Of a stretch of 53,217 nt of DNA, positions 7,493 through 16,697 are shown one piece after another. Source of the stretch: an uncultured Desulfovibrio sp. (GTDB lineage: Bacteria > Desulfobacterota > Desulfovibrionia > Desulfovibrionales > Desulfovibrionaceae). The notes beneath the pieces were generated by a model. The model saw only the letters and a list, made by a program, of their open reading frames with translations. It did no database searches and had not been told where the DNA came from. Within the stretch, counting starts at the first letter, position 1; the number at the start of each line of letters is the position of its first letter. A program made the translations under genes and the position numbers. The stretch is taken from contig URBN01000015.1 in the NCBI GenBank assembly GCA_900546145.1, positions 1-53,217 on the forward strand, written 5' to 3'.

Positions 7493-9742
7493 ATGGACGC
7501 GCCGAATACCAATAAACGTGGGCAAAGCCCCAGGCCTACAGTCTGCTACATGTGTTCCTCGGAATGCGGTCTTCTGGTGAGCGGGGATCCATCAGCCGGC
7601 CTGCGCCTTGCCGGCAACCCGGCGTCACCCATGAGCCGCGGCGGTCTGTGCCCCAAAGCCGAGCTCGCGGAAAGCCTCCGGTGCTTTCCCGGGCGTCTGC
7701 GCACGCCTCTGAAGCGCACCGGTTCCCGTGGGGAGGGGCTCTTCAGGCCGGCATCCTGGGAAGAAGCCTTAGAGGATATTTCCCGCAGGCTGCGCGGGGC
7801 GCGTGAACTGTATGGCCCGGAATCGCTGACCGTCCTTTTCGGGGAGAAGCCTGATCACGACATGGTCTATGATTTCGCGGCCATGTACGGCACGCCCAAT
7901 GTCCTGGATCACAACAGCCTCTGCGACACGAGCCGCCGTTACGGTTTTTCCCGGGTTTTCGGTGACGGGCAGGAACGTCCTCTGCCGGATCTCCAGCGCC
8001 CGCTCCTCACGGAAGAAGGCGTGCGGAGGGAGCAAGACTGCCGTCTGCTCGTGCTCTTTGGAGAGAATCCCGCAGAGGCGAAACGTTTTTTCTGGCTGTG
8101 GGACGGCATACTCGGGGCGCGCCGTTCGGGTATGCGTCTCATCGTCGCGGATCCCCTCAGGACGCCGGCCGCGCGGGAGGCTGATCTGTGGCTGCCCGTA
8201 CTGCCAGGAGAGGACTGGGCTCTCATCATGGCCGTGCTGCGCCGTATTCTGGAGACAGGGGCCGGCATGGACAGGGATTTCACGGGAAAGCACACGAAGC
8301 GCTTTGAGGAGCTGCGCCAGCTCGTGGTGACGGAACGCCGCGATCCGGAAAACAGCCTGGTCCTGCACGGTGTGCCCTGGGCTGCGGCGCGTACCGGGCT
8401 TCAGGAAGCGTCCGTGGAGGAGCTCGTCCATGCCATGACGTCCATCCATCCAGCAGCCGCCATGGTGGGAATGAACGGGGTGGCGCATCACCGGTCCGGT
8501 TATCTCGCGGCCCAGGCGCTGGCCCTTGTCATGGCGCTGACCGGGAACGTGGATGTTCCCGGCGGGCTTATGCTCCGCAGCCGGGATCCTCTGGATCGTC
8601 CCGCGAAGCGTCTCGCCGCAAATCTCGGTGAGCAGGCGTACAGGCACAAGGATGTGTACGGTGCGTATCCGGAAGCGGGGCAGGGCGTGGTGCAGCGCAT
8701 CCCGAAGGATATCCTGGAGGGCGTCAGTCTGACGAAGGGGCCTTTCGAGGGCGGGAAGTACGTCACGAAATCGCTTCTTGCCGTGCACACCAATCCTCTG
8801 CTCACGGCTCCGGAAAGCGCGCTCTGGCGCAAGGCGCTCACGGAAAGGGACAGGGATACCCCGGAAGAATACCGGCTCGGACTTTTCGTTGTGAACGCCA
8901 CGCTTATGAACGAGACGGCGCGCTACGCGGACTGGGTTCTGCCCATGGCCCATTTTCTGGAACGCCAGGGCGTGGTCTGGCAGGAGACGGGCAACCCCGT
9001 TTTCGCGCTGCGCGAAGCCGTGGCAGAGCCCCCGGCTGGCGTGCTTTCTCCTCTCGTGCTGTGGAAGGCTCTCGCATCGGCCACCTTTCCCGGAAAAAAG
9101 CCCAGGGGGACGCTGGCCGCGGAAAATGACGACGCCTGGTGTGATGCTGTTCTGGCGCCCCTTGCTGAATATTTCGGAGGAGTTTCCCCCTGCGCGTGGC
9201 TTCGCGCGCACGGAGGCTTTCTGTCCCTGCCCGCCGCATACCGTAAGTATGAAAAAACAGGATTTGTCCTGGGGGAGAGCCGCATTGATCTCATGCCGGA
9301 AGCCCTCAGACGCTACAGGGAGGAAGTCCGGGATCCGTCCCCTGCCGGTCCCGTATCCGGAAAGTCATTCCGGCTGATCAGCGGGCGCAGCCCCTGGCAG
9401 ACGCACACCATAACCCAGGATCTGTATCCTGCGGGCGACGCGCGGCGCAGGGTGACCATGCTCATCAACGACAGGGACGCGGAGGAACTCGGGCTTCAGA
9501 GCGGTGACAAAGCCGTGGTATCCGGAACGAAGGGCAGCATCCGCGTCATTCTGGAGACAAGCAGGGATCTGCGCCGCGGCGTGCTGCGCGGCCAGTATGG
9601 CTGGGGCACATCGGCAAGCCTTCTGCGCTTTTCTCTGGAAGGTTCCTACAACCTGAACGAACTCACGGATGCGGACGCGCTGGATCCGGCCACGGGAGAC
9701 GCCTGCTTCGGGGATCTCCGGGTGACGATCCGGAGGGACTAA
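7493..9742 (+). CDS. molybdopterin (bis-MGD) oxidoreductase, soluble and solitary
   Basis: A 749-residue member of the DMSO-reductase superfamily. The N-terminal [4Fe-4S] motif is C-x2-C-x3-C..C (VCYMCSSEC, later GGLCPKA). A cysteine at residue 144 (HNSLCDTS) lies where the family keeps its Mo/W ligand, pointing to the PhsA/PsrA/Nap-like side rather than to selenocysteine formate dehydrogenases. The C-terminal molydopterin-binding domain (about 625-745) starts at FRLISGRSPWQTHT. There is no Tat signal, so the protein should be cytoplasmic, unlike thiosulfate or polysulfide reductases. No ferredoxin or membrane subunit gene is adjacent, so the electron partner and the substrate cannot be told. 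It has its own promoter and terminator. Confidence 0.9.
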   Translation: MDAPNTNKRGQSPRPTVCYMCSSECGLLVSGDPSAGLRLAGNPASPMSRGGLCPKAELAESLRCFPGRLRTPLKRTGSRGEGLFRPASWEEALEDISRRLRGARELYGPESLTVLFGEKPDHDMVYDFAAMYGTPNVLDHNSLCDTSRRYGFSRVFGDGQERPLPDLQRPLLTEEGVRREQDCRLLVLFGENPAEAKRFFWLWDGILGARRSGMRLIVADPLRTPAAREADLWLPVLPGEDWALIMAVLRRILETGAGMDRDFTGKHTKRFEELRQLVVTERRDPENSLVLHGVPWAAARTGLQEASVEELVHAMTSIHPAAAMVGMNGVAHHRSGYLAAQALALVMALTGNVDVPGGLMLRSRDPLDRPAKRLAANLGEQAYRHKDVYGAYPEAGQGVVQRIPKDILEGVSLTKGPFEGGKYVTKSLLAVHTNPLLTAPESALWRKALTERDRDTPEEYRLGLFVVNATLMNETARYADWVLPMAHFLERQGVVWQETGNPVFALREAVAEPPAGVLSPLVLWKALASATFPGKKPRGTLAAENDDAWCDAVLAPLAEYFGGVSPCAWLRAHGGFLSLPAAYRKYEKTGFVLGESRIDLMPEALRRYREEVRDPSPAGPVSGKSFRLISGRSPWQTHTITQDLYPAGDARRRVTMLINDRDAEELGLQSGDKAVVSGTKGSIRVILETSRDLRRGVLRGQYGWGTSASLLRFSLEGSYNLNELTDADALDPATGDACFGDLRVTIRRD

Positions 9743-9746
9743 TAAA

Positions 9747-9789
9747 AGTCCCCGGCCTCCTGAACGGGAGACCGGGGACTGTGTTTTTT
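9747..9789. terminator. bidirectional terminator
   Basis: AGTCCCCGG (9747-9755) pairs with CCGGGGACT (9772-9780), extended inside by CTCC/GGAG. TTTTTT follows on the + strand and TTTTATT on the minus strand, serving the oxidoreductase and PBP1A genes. Confidence 0.88.
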
Positions 9790-12484
9790 AGAAGGATTCC
9801 TTCATGAGATCCTCACCGCTCTGGCTGGTATCAACAGGCGGCGCAATGGCTCCGGCGCTGGGCGGAGGCAGCGAGCTGTCGTCGCCGGTTCCGCCGGAGT
9901 CGTCTGTGGCCGAGAGTCCGGAGTTGGGATTGCCCTGGAAGGCGAGTCCGTCTTCCACAATGATGCCGTCGGGCTTGGTGAAGTCCTGAGGCTGGTCGTT
10001 ATAGTACTCGTCGGCTTTGACGCGGTAGTTCCGGAAAATGGGAGCCGCTGTACGGCCGCCCTGTTCCTGGCTTCCGAGAGAATGCATCTGGTCGTAGCCG
10101 ACGTAGACGCCCGTGCACAGGTACGGCGTGAAGCCGATGAACCAGACGTCGTTCGTGTCGTTGCTGGTGCCGGTCTTGCCGGCGATGTGGCGGCCCTCGA
10201 TGCGGGCGCGCGAACCGGTTCCGCGGTTCACGACTTCCTGCAGGAGCATGTCGATCTGATAGGCGTTCTGCGGAGTGATGGCCACCCAGTGTTCGGGATC
10301 CTGCCTGTAGATCTCCTTGCCGCTGGCATCCTTGATGGACGTGATGATGCGCGGACGCACGCCCAGGCCGCCGTTGGCAAAGGCCGCGTAAGCCTGGGTC
10401 ATGTTCAGGGGAGAGAGGGCCACGGCACCGAGGGAGATGGTCAGGTTGCGCGGGAAGTCGGGTTCGATGCCGAGCTGCTTGGCGCGCTCGATGACCTTAT
10501 CCACGCCGATGGCCTTGCACAGGCGCACGGTAGGAATATTGCGGGACTGGGCGAGAGCCAGGTGCAGGGGCATTTCGCCCTTGTAGCTGTGTTCGAAGTT
10601 GCCGGGCCTCCAGACCTTGTGCGTGTAGGGATCGACGTATTCGAAGGGAGCGTCGAGCACAGGGGACGTGGGGGTAAATCCGTTATCCAGGGCCGCGGAG
10701 TACACAATGGGTTTGAAGCTGGAGCCGGGCTGCCGGCGGGCCTGCGTGGCGCGGTTGAAGTGGCTGTTGCCGAACTGGTAGCCGCCGATGAGGGCGACCA
10801 CGTCACCGCTCTGGGGCTCGATGGAAACAAGGGCACCCTGGACGAGGGGCTCCTGCTGGAGTCTGAGCGGAATGGCCACGCCGCGTTTGAGCCCCATGGT
10901 GTTGCCGGGCACGTATTCAGGCTCCGGAGCCGCTGCCTCTTTGTCCTTGTCTTTGCCCTTCTTTTTGTCGGGCTGGACTTTTTCCTTGTGGGCAACGGGT
11001 TTTTTGTTCTCAACGGCGGAAACCCAGATGACGTCACCCTCGATGGCGATACGGCCCTTGCGGTTGATGCCGACGTACTTCGAGGTATGACGGGCCCAGT
11101 CCATGTCGCCGGAGGAAATCACGCCGGTATAGCCGTCGCCGAGATCCACGGTCAGGCTGCCGTTGTTTTTGGTGACAACGGCCTGCGTCCATTTTCCCCC
11201 GAGAAGATCATCGGGCTGGAAATGCTTCTTGCTGAGGAAGGTCTGCTTCTGATCTTCCGTGTTGAGATGCTGCAGGGGGCCGCGCCATCCTTGACGCTTG
11301 TCAACGCCCTCGAGTCCGCGGCGCAGGGCTTCTCCGGCGAGCTGCTGCTGGGTGGGATCCATGGCGGTCTGCACGGTGAGGCCGGCTTCGTAGACGTAAT
11401 CCTCGCCGTTGCGGTAGGTCTCGACGCCGAGGGCCTTGAGGTTGTCGGGAGTGAAGAACTCGATAAGCAGGCGCCTGGCTTCCTCGAAGTACCATTCGGC
11501 TGCGCCGGACTGGCCTTCTGGCATGCTCCAGTAAACAAGGGGCTCATTGATGGCTTTCTCGTAGTCCTCGGGGGTAATCCAGCCGAGGGTCTTGAGGCGG
11601 CCGAGCACCTCATGCTGGCGCTGCTTCGCGGCTTCCGGATGGCGGAAAGGATTGTAGCGGCTCGGCGCCTGGGGCATGCCCGCGATCATGGCCGCCTCGG
11701 CGAGAGTCAGGCTGGCAGCGGGTTTGCCGAAATACGTCTTGGCCGCGGCTTCAACGCCGTAGGCGTGCTGGCCGAGATAAACATAGTTGAGGTAAAGGGA
11801 GAGGATCCTGTCCTTGGAGAGCTTGTGTTCCAGCTCGATGGCCAGGATGGCTTCCTTCATTTTACGCGTGTAGCTGCGTTCGGGAGAGAGGAGCAGCTGT
11901 TTCACAAGCTGCTGCGTTATGGTGCTGCCGCCCTGGCTCTTGGTGCCGCGGGAGAAGTTCACCAGCAGGGCGCGCAGGATGGCTACGGGGTTGATGCCGG
12001 GGTGCTCGTAGAAGGAGCTGTCTTCAATGGCCAGGAACGACATGGGCAGGTATTTGGGCATGTCGCTCAGCGTGATGATAAAGCGCTTCTCGTGGGAGAG
12101 CGTGCCCAGAACGGAGCCGTCGCGGGCGTAGATGGTCGTGGTCTGTGAGGCGTCGAACTTCGTGATCTTGTCGAGTTCCGGCAGATCGCGGGAAACCCAG
12201 ACGAAGAGGAAAATGACGCAGACAACGACGAGGATGCCGCAGGTGAGGAACAGCCCGAGGAATCCGCTGACAAAATGCCAGAGGCAGCCGTGGCGCTGCC
12301 GCGGCGGTTTTGCCTTTTCCCTCTTTTTCTTCTTCTGATCAGGAGCTTCGGGCTGCGCTTCCCGCGTCTCCGCGCTCTTCGCGGAAACCCCGGGAGCGTC
12401 CATGTTCAGGGTGAGACCGCCGTCAGGGGCAGAGCTTTTTTCCTGCGGCGTTTTTGTATTTTTCATGAAATCGGAAAGGTTCAT
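9788..12484 (-). CDS. mrcA: penicillin-binding protein 1A (bifunctional)
   Basis: An 898-residue class A PBP that polymerises and cross-links peptidoglycan in the periplasm. Parts: a cytoplasmic basic N-terminus (KKKKREKAKPPRQR), one membrane helix (about 70-97), a GT51 glycosyltransferase domain with EDSSFYEHPG (154-163) and GGSTITQQLVKQ (185-196), an extra OB-like insert containing a lysine/glutamate-rich linker (KKKGKDKDKEAAAPEPE), and a transpeptidase domain with S588-x-x-K591, SRN in AQSRNIP, and KTGTS at 770-774. The acidic/serine-glycine tail is low complexity. Length and order match PBP1A. A strong promoter lies at 12566-12594. The start has a weak ribosome binding site; an alternative ATG is six codons in. 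Confidence 0.95.
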   Translation of the reverse strand: MNLSDFMKNTKTPQEKSSAPDGGLTLNMDAPGVSAKSAETREAQPEAPDQKKKKREKAKPPRQRHGCLWHFVSGFLGLFLTCGILVVVCVIFLFVWVSRDLPELDKITKFDASQTTTIYARDGSVLGTLSHEKRFIITLSDMPKYLPMSFLAIEDSSFYEHPGINPVAILRALLVNFSRGTKSQGGSTITQQLVKQLLLSPERSYTRKMKEAILAIELEHKLSKDRILSLYLNYVYLGQHAYGVEAAAKTYFGKPAASLTLAEAAMIAGMPQAPSRYNPFRHPEAAKQRQHEVLGRLKTLGWITPEDYEKAINEPLVYWSMPEGQSGAAEWYFEEARRLLIEFFTPDNLKALGVETYRNGEDYVYEAGLTVQTAMDPTQQQLAGEALRRGLEGVDKRQGWRGPLQHLNTEDQKQTFLSKKHFQPDDLLGGKWTQAVVTKNNGSLTVDLGDGYTGVISSGDMDWARHTSKYVGINRKGRIAIEGDVIWVSAVENKKPVAHKEKVQPDKKKGKDKDKEAAAPEPEYVPGNTMGLKRGVAIPLRLQQEPLVQGALVSIEPQSGDVVALIGGYQFGNSHFNRATQARRQPGSSFKPIVYSAALDNGFTPTSPVLDAPFEYVDPYTHKVWRPGNFEHSYKGEMPLHLALAQSRNIPTVRLCKAIGVDKVIERAKQLGIEPDFPRNLTISLGAVALSPLNMTQAYAAFANGGLGVRPRIITSIKDASGKEIYRQDPEHWVAITPQNAYQIDMLLQEVVNRGTGSRARIEGRHIAGKTGTSNDTNDVWFIGFTPYLCTGVYVGYDQMHSLGSQEQGGRTAAPIFRNYRVKADEYYNDQPQDFTKPDGIIVEDGLAFQGNPNSGLSATDDSGGTGDDSSLPPPSAGAIAPPVDTSQSGEDLMKESF

Positions 12485-12565
12485 CGAGAGGCCCCGGTTG
12501 CAGATGAAGAGTGAGGGCCAGCCGCGGACCGCTGAGGGGCCTCTGCGGCTGAGAGACAGACACGG

Positions 12566-12594
12566 GAAATATTCAAAATATAACCCAATGTCAA
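12566..12594 (-). promoter_or_regulatory. promoter of the PBP1A gene
   Basis: Perfect TTGACA (12589-12594) and TATTTC (12566-12571) are 17 bases apart on the minus strand, about 80 bases before the start codon. Confidence 0.7.
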
Positions 12595-12729
12595 AAAACG
12601 GGAAAGCCCGGATTCACGGAAGAAACAGACGGAACGGTCTCTCCGGCACGTTTTTTCGTGAAATTTTACGGTGTGCCGGACGTTTTTCTGCCAGCGTTCC
12701 TGACGGAATGGTCTTTTTCTGAAGGGAAC

Positions 12730-12760
12730 AAAAAAGGCCGCTTCCCTACAGGAAACGGCC
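12730..12760 (-). terminator. terminator of the second tRNA-Leu
   Basis: GGCCGCTTCC (12736-12745) pairs with GGAAACGGCC (12751-12760) with one mismatch. On the minus strand the stem is followed by TTTTTTG, 13 bases beyond the tRNA CCA end. Confidence 0.85.
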
Positions 12761-12772
12761 CTCTTGCTTTCA

Positions 12773-12856
12773 TGGTGTCGAGGGCGAGAGTTGAACTCGC
12801 ACGGCGTAGCCACTGCCACCTCAAGACAGCGTGTCTACCAATTCCACCACCCCGAC
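12773..12856 (-). tRNA. tRNA-Leu(GAG)
   Basis: A complete 84-base class II tRNA. The acceptor GTCGGGG pairs with CCTCGAC (one G-U), the anticodon arm is CTGTC-TTGAGGT-GGCAG with anticodon GAG (reads CUC/CUU), a long variable arm follows, and the T arm is GCGAG-TTCAACT-CTCGC. The 3' CCA is encoded at 12773-12775. A modest promoter, TTGCAT (12891-12896) with TAGAAG (12868-12873) at 17 bases, lies upstream. It is the same gene as the fragment at 1-53. Confidence 0.97.
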
Positions 12857-13196
12857 GCACAGGAAGACTTCTACTGGAAAGCGGGAAAGAATGCAAGCAA
12901 AAATTCAGAAAAATTCTTTTTGTCACGAAAAGGCCACGGAACGGGCGTAAAGAGGAGTCTCCGGGGTGAAATGGATCCGGGACGTTTCTGCTCCCGGCGG
13001 AGCCCGGATTCCGGGCGGCGGAAGGCCGCCGTTATCTTGCGCTGGCCATGCCCCGGCTGTATAACACAGTGGGCAGGTGCACATTCTGAAGGGGGGCCTT
13101 CCGGAGGACCGCAGGAGGATCGGGGGAGACCCGCATCCTTATTCGCGTAAGGGCCGGAGGAGGCTGCGCCCGAATCTGCCGTCAAGGAGGCTTCCC
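12857..13196. other. intergenic stretch between divergent tRNA-Leu and DUF1786 gene
   Basis: It holds the tRNA promoter candidate (12868-12896) and the + strand promoter of the next gene (13037-13065), with several short GC-rich dyads such as GCCCGGATTCCGGGC near 13001. No gene is seen. Confidence 0.6.
13037..13065 (+). promoter_or_regulatory. promoter of the DUF1786 gene
   Basis: TTGCGC (13037-13042) and TATAAC (13060-13065) are 17 bases apart. The start codon at 13197 leaves a leader of about 125 bases. Confidence 0.6.
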
Positions 13197-14270
13197 ATGG
13201 ACGAAGTTTTTCAGCGTTTCCTGCGTCAGTCCGGTCCTGTTCTCTGCCTGGATATCGGCAGCGTGACGCAGGACGTGGTGCTGGCGCGAAGCGGCGTCGA
13301 TACCGAAAACTGGCCCCGCTTTGTTCTGCCCTCGCCGTCCCAGACCATCGCCCAGCGTATCCGGGAGCTGACGCTTCTGAGAAGGGATGTGTGGCTGTAC
13401 GGGGCCGAGATGGGCGGCAATTTCGCTCCGGCTGTGGAATCCTGCCTGAAGTCCGGACGGAATATCTACGCCACCAGGGCGGCCGCTGATTCCCTTGACC
13501 GGAACCCTGCCATGGTGCGCCAGATGGGCGTGGTCATTACGGAGGTCTGCCCGGACGGATGCGTGCCCGTGGATCTCCGTGACTATTCGCCTCAGTTCTG
13601 GGACAACTTTCTGCGTTCCGCCGGCATGCCCCAGCCGCATCTCGTGCTCGCGGCCGTCCAGGATCACGGTATTCCTTCCCGCGGCAGCAACAGGGCTTCG
13701 CGCAGGGAGTATTTTGCGAAACTCCTGCAGACGACGCCGTCGCCCATCAACTGGATGACACGTCAGCCCCCGGCTGAGATGACCCGTCTTGTGACGCTGG
13801 CCCGCGAGACCGGCGGCCCCGTGGCCGATACGCTGACTGCCGCGCTCCTGGGAGCGCTTTCCGAGAGAACAGTCATGCAGCGGAGCTTCCGTCAGGGCAT
13901 CACGGTGATCAATATCGGTAATGAGCATCTTTTCGCGGCCCTGGTGTACCGCGGAACCGTGCGCGGTCTCTACGAATGCCATACCAGGGAAATCGGCCGC
14001 GACGAGCTCATGGAAGATCTGCGGGACTTCAGGAGCTTCACGCCGGCAGACAGCTTCCGCACGAAGAGCGAACACGGCGTGATTTACGGACCTGTCACGG
14101 GCGAAGGGGGAACGTACGAGCCCACCTTCATCCTCGGGCCGCAGCGCAACAACCTTTCGGGATACGGCACCTTCATCGCCCCGTACGGCGAAATGATGAC
14201 GGCCGGAGCCATGGGGCTCCTCTGGGGACACGCCATCCTCCACTCCGGCCGGGCTGCGCCGGCGAAGTAG
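13197..14270 (+). CDS. DUF1786 family protein (ASKHA-like fold)
   Basis: A 357-residue protein. The start at 13197 (MDEVFQRF) follows AAGGAGG by 7 bases. The N-terminal LCLDIGSVTQDVVL looks like the phosphate-1 loop of sugar-kinase/actin-type ATPases, and ITVINIGNEHLFAAL (about 240) may be a second nucleotide loop. The family is often labelled 'pyruvate formate-lyase activating enzyme-like' in databases, but no radical SAM cysteine motif is present here, so that label is not supported. Other conserved parts are VVITEVCPDGCVP and VLAAVQDHG. Function is unknown. It is followed by a weak terminator and then the phenylacetate-CoA ligase gene. Confidence 0.8.
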   Translation: MDEVFQRFLRQSGPVLCLDIGSVTQDVVLARSGVDTENWPRFVLPSPSQTIAQRIRELTLLRRDVWLYGAEMGGNFAPAVESCLKSGRNIYATRAAADSLDRNPAMVRQMGVVITEVCPDGCVPVDLRDYSPQFWDNFLRSAGMPQPHLVLAAVQDHGIPSRGSNRASRREYFAKLLQTTPSPINWMTRQPPAEMTRLVTLARETGGPVADTLTAALLGALSERTVMQRSFRQGITVINIGNEHLFAALVYRGTVRGLYECHTREIGRDELMEDLRDFRSFTPADSFRTKSEHGVIYGPVTGEGGTYEPTFILGPQRNNLSGYGTFIAPYGEMMTAGAMGLLWGHAILHSGRAAPAK

Positions 14271-14641
14271 GCGCCCGGGCGCGTTTTCTGTCATTTTCCG
14301 GAAATATGCCGGGAGAGTCTCCGCGGACCGTGAAGACCCGTCCGGGGGCTTTACCCGTCCCCGGACTCCTTTATTGCGGCTCAGGGCGTTCTGAGATAAA
14401 AGAGTCACAATTCGTGAAGGCTACTTCACCGGTGCGGCATGCCCCGCCGGGATCGGATACGCCGTCAGGAAGAGGAAAGAGGGGCTCCGTTTTTTATGGA
14501 GCTTTCAGAAGAACAGCGCGGGTGGGACATCACCCGCCGGGAGAGAGAAGACACATTCCTGCCATAGCGGGATGGGCGTTCTTCATCGCCCCCTAAATCC
14601 CCGGCGTGAGCCGCGGCGGATATGGCAAGGAGAGGACTCTG
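14271..14641. other. 371-base intergenic stretch
   Basis: It holds the possible terminator (14340-14375) and a small hairpin GTGAAG-GCTA-CTTCAC (14414-14429). No clear promoter for the next gene and no small gene can be supported. Confidence 0.5.
14340..14375 (+). terminator. possible terminator after the DUF1786 gene
   Basis: GTCCGGGG (14340-14347) pairs with CCCCGGAC (14359-14366) and is followed by TCCTTTATT. The T tract is broken, so strength is doubtful. Confidence 0.5.
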
Positions 14642-15949
14642 ATGCAACACGATGCGTACGATGAGGAAGAATTCTGGAGCAGGGATCAGATTGAGGCGAC
14701 GCAGCTCGCGCGCCTGAAGAACGTGGTGGCCCGCGTGTACAAAGGGTGCGAGTTCTACAGGAAGCGCCTTGATGAGGCCGGCGTCACGCCTGACAGCATC
14801 AAAACTCTCGATGACATCGAGAAGATTCCCATGACTTCGAAGGACGATCTCCGCTCCCAGTATCCTCTCGGACTGGTCATCGTTCCCCGCAACCAGCTGG
14901 TGCGCCTGCACTGCTCGAGCGGCACCACGGGCACGCCCGTGGCTATCGCCCATACCCAGAATGATCTGAACGTCTGGGCCGACCTCATGGCCCGCTGCCT
15001 GCACATGGTGGGCGTGCGCAAGGATGATGTCTTCCAGAATATGTCCGGCTACGGCCTCTTTACCGGCGGACTCGGCATCCATGCCGGCGCCGAGCGCCTC
15101 GGCTGCATGACCATCCCCGCCGGCCCCGGCAACACCCTGCGCCAGATCAAGCTGGTCAGGGACTTCCACACCACCGTGGCCCACATCCTGCCTTCCTACG
15201 CGCTCATCCTGGGCGAACGCCTGCGTGAGATGGGCGAGGATCCCCGCAAGCTCCCCCTGCGCATCGCCGTTGTCGGCGCCGAGCCCTACACCGAAGGCTT
15301 CCGCAAGCGCATCGAGGACCTCTTTGACATCAAGGTGTACAATTCCTACGGCCTCTCCGAAATGAACGGCCCCAGCGTCGGCTTCGAGTGCCTCGAGCAG
15401 AATGGCCTGCACATCTGGGAGGACGCCTACCTCGCGGAAATCGTGGATCCCGAGACGGGCAAACATGTGAAGCCCGGCGAGATCGGCGAGCTCGTCATGA
15501 CCACGCTCAAGCGCGAGGGTATGCCCATCCTGCGCTACCGCACCCGCGACCTTACGAGATTTCTGCCCGGCGAGTGCCCCTGCGGCCGTCATCACCGCCG
15601 CATGGACCGCATCGTGGGCCGCTGCGACGACATGTTCATCTGCAAGGGCGTCAACATGTACCCCCAGCAGATTGAGCAGGTCATTATGCAGTTCAAGGAA
15701 GTGGGCAAGAACTACGTCATTCAGCTCGACAGCGACGGCCTCGGCGACGTCCTGCGCGTGAAGGTTGAAATCCGCGACGAATACTTCGTGGATGACATGC
15801 GCGTCCTGCAGGGCCTGCAGCAGCGCATCGCGAGACGCCTCAGGGACGAGATCCTCGTCACCCCCAAGGTCGAGCTCTGCCAGAGCAATTCCCTGCCCGT
15901 GAAGGACGGCAAGGCCGTCCGTTTCGTGGATCTCAGGAACAAGAAGTAA
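14642..15949 (+). CDS. paaK: phenylacetate-CoA ligase family (AMP-forming)
   Basis: A 435-residue acyl-adenylate-forming enzyme of the PaaK family, joining an aryl acid (phenylacetate, indoleacetate or similar) to CoA using ATP. Visible motifs: the P-loop HCSSGTTGTPV (about 94-104), VVGAEP, the A5-like NSYGLSEM, the YRTRDL motif, and the C-terminal hinge and lysine region MDRIVGRCDDMF...KDGKAVRF. Length is standard. Start at 14642 follows AAGGAGAG. In anaerobes such ligases often act with indolepyruvate or 2-oxoacid ferredoxin oxidoreductases in aromatic amino acid use; no such gene is next to it here. The substrate is inferred only at family level. Confidence 0.93.
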   Translation: MQHDAYDEEEFWSRDQIEATQLARLKNVVARVYKGCEFYRKRLDEAGVTPDSIKTLDDIEKIPMTSKDDLRSQYPLGLVIVPRNQLVRLHCSSGTTGTPVAIAHTQNDLNVWADLMARCLHMVGVRKDDVFQNMSGYGLFTGGLGIHAGAERLGCMTIPAGPGNTLRQIKLVRDFHTTVAHILPSYALILGERLREMGEDPRKLPLRIAVVGAEPYTEGFRKRIEDLFDIKVYNSYGLSEMNGPSVGFECLEQNGLHIWEDAYLAEIVDPETGKHVKPGEIGELVMTTLKREGMPILRYRTRDLTRFLPGECPCGRHHRRMDRIVGRCDDMFICKGVNMYPQQIEQVIMQFKEVGKNYVIQLDSDGLGDVLRVKVEIRDEYFVDDMRVLQGLQQRIARRLRDEILVTPKVELCQSNSLPVKDGKAVRFVDLRNKK

Positions 15950-16009
15950 CGATATCAGAAAGGGCGCCGCGCGGCTCAGTCCGCCCGGCGCCCCCGCAAG
16001 GGAGGCGGC

Positions 16010-16642
16010 ATGACCGTTTTCGCCATGTTCGGGCCGATGCTTATCGGCGGATTCCTCATTCTTCTGGGCGCCGTCCTCCTGCTCAATGTTTTCGGACTGC
16101 CGGGCAACTGGGTCATGCTCGGCATGGTCGCGCTCTATCATTTCCTGTGCCCGGGCGAGAGCGGCCTGACACTGTGGTACTGGGCCATCGTCATCGGTAT
16201 AGGCATCCTGGGCGAGCTCTGTGAATTCGGCCTGCAGATCGTGAACGCCCGCAAATTCGGTTCGACCAATACGGGAACCATCGGCGGCGTGATCGGCGCC
16301 ATCGCTGGCGCTATTCTTCTGGCTCCTCTCTTTTTCGGCTTCGGCGCCTTCATCGGCGCCCTCGGCGGCGCCTGGACGGGCTGTTTCCTCTTTGAGCTCA
16401 TAAAAGGCAGGAGCGCGGCAGATGCTGCTCACGCGGCACTTGGCTGCATGGTCGGGCGCTTCTTCGGCACCGTGTGCAAGCTGGCCTGCGGCGGCGTCAT
16501 GCTCGCCGTCACGGCGCAGTACATCTGGCCTGACCCCGCGGAACTGCCGTACCGTTTCCCCTGGCTGCCGGCTCCGGCTCCGAAACTGCCCCCGGACAGC
16601 AGCCAGCAGGTCATGCATTTTCTCCTGTCATTTTTTGCCTGA
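16010..16642 (+). CDS. DUF456 family membrane protein
   Basis: A 210-residue protein with about five hydrophobic segments (roughly 8-35, 40-70, 90-112, 115-135 and 140-172) and the glycine-zipper region GGVIGAIAGAILLAPLFF typical of DUF456. Function of the family is not established. The start follows GGGAGGCGGC. It sits 60 bases after paaK and 55 bases before trmJ, in the same direction, so co-transcription is likely. The tail is proline-rich and probably extramembranous. Confidence 0.85.
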   Translation: MTVFAMFGPMLIGGFLILLGAVLLLNVFGLPGNWVMLGMVALYHFLCPGESGLTLWYWAIVIGIGILGELCEFGLQIVNARKFGSTNTGTIGGVIGAIAGAILLAPLFFGFGAFIGALGGAWTGCFLFELIKGRSAADAAHAALGCMVGRFFGTVCKLACGGVMLAVTAQYIWPDPAELPYRFPWLPAPAPKLPPDSSQQVMHFLLSFFA

Positions 16643-16697
16643 TTTTCCGCCGGGCAGGACCCGCGCTGTCTGTGCCCCGGCTGCGCGGAGGTAACAT

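Noticed and set aside
7922..7924. Selenocysteine at the metal position of the molybdopterin enzyme
   Set aside because: The codon is TGC (cysteine), and no in-frame TGA interrupts the gene.
10082..12148. Open + strand frame of about 688 codons opposite the PBP1A gene
   Set aside because: Antisense to a clear PBP1A with intact motifs; composition is that of a shadow frame.
14465..16618. Open minus-strand frame of about 717 codons opposite paaK and DUF456
   Set aside because: It is antisense to two well-supported genes, lacks a ribosome binding site and any family match, and is explained by GC-rich codon use.
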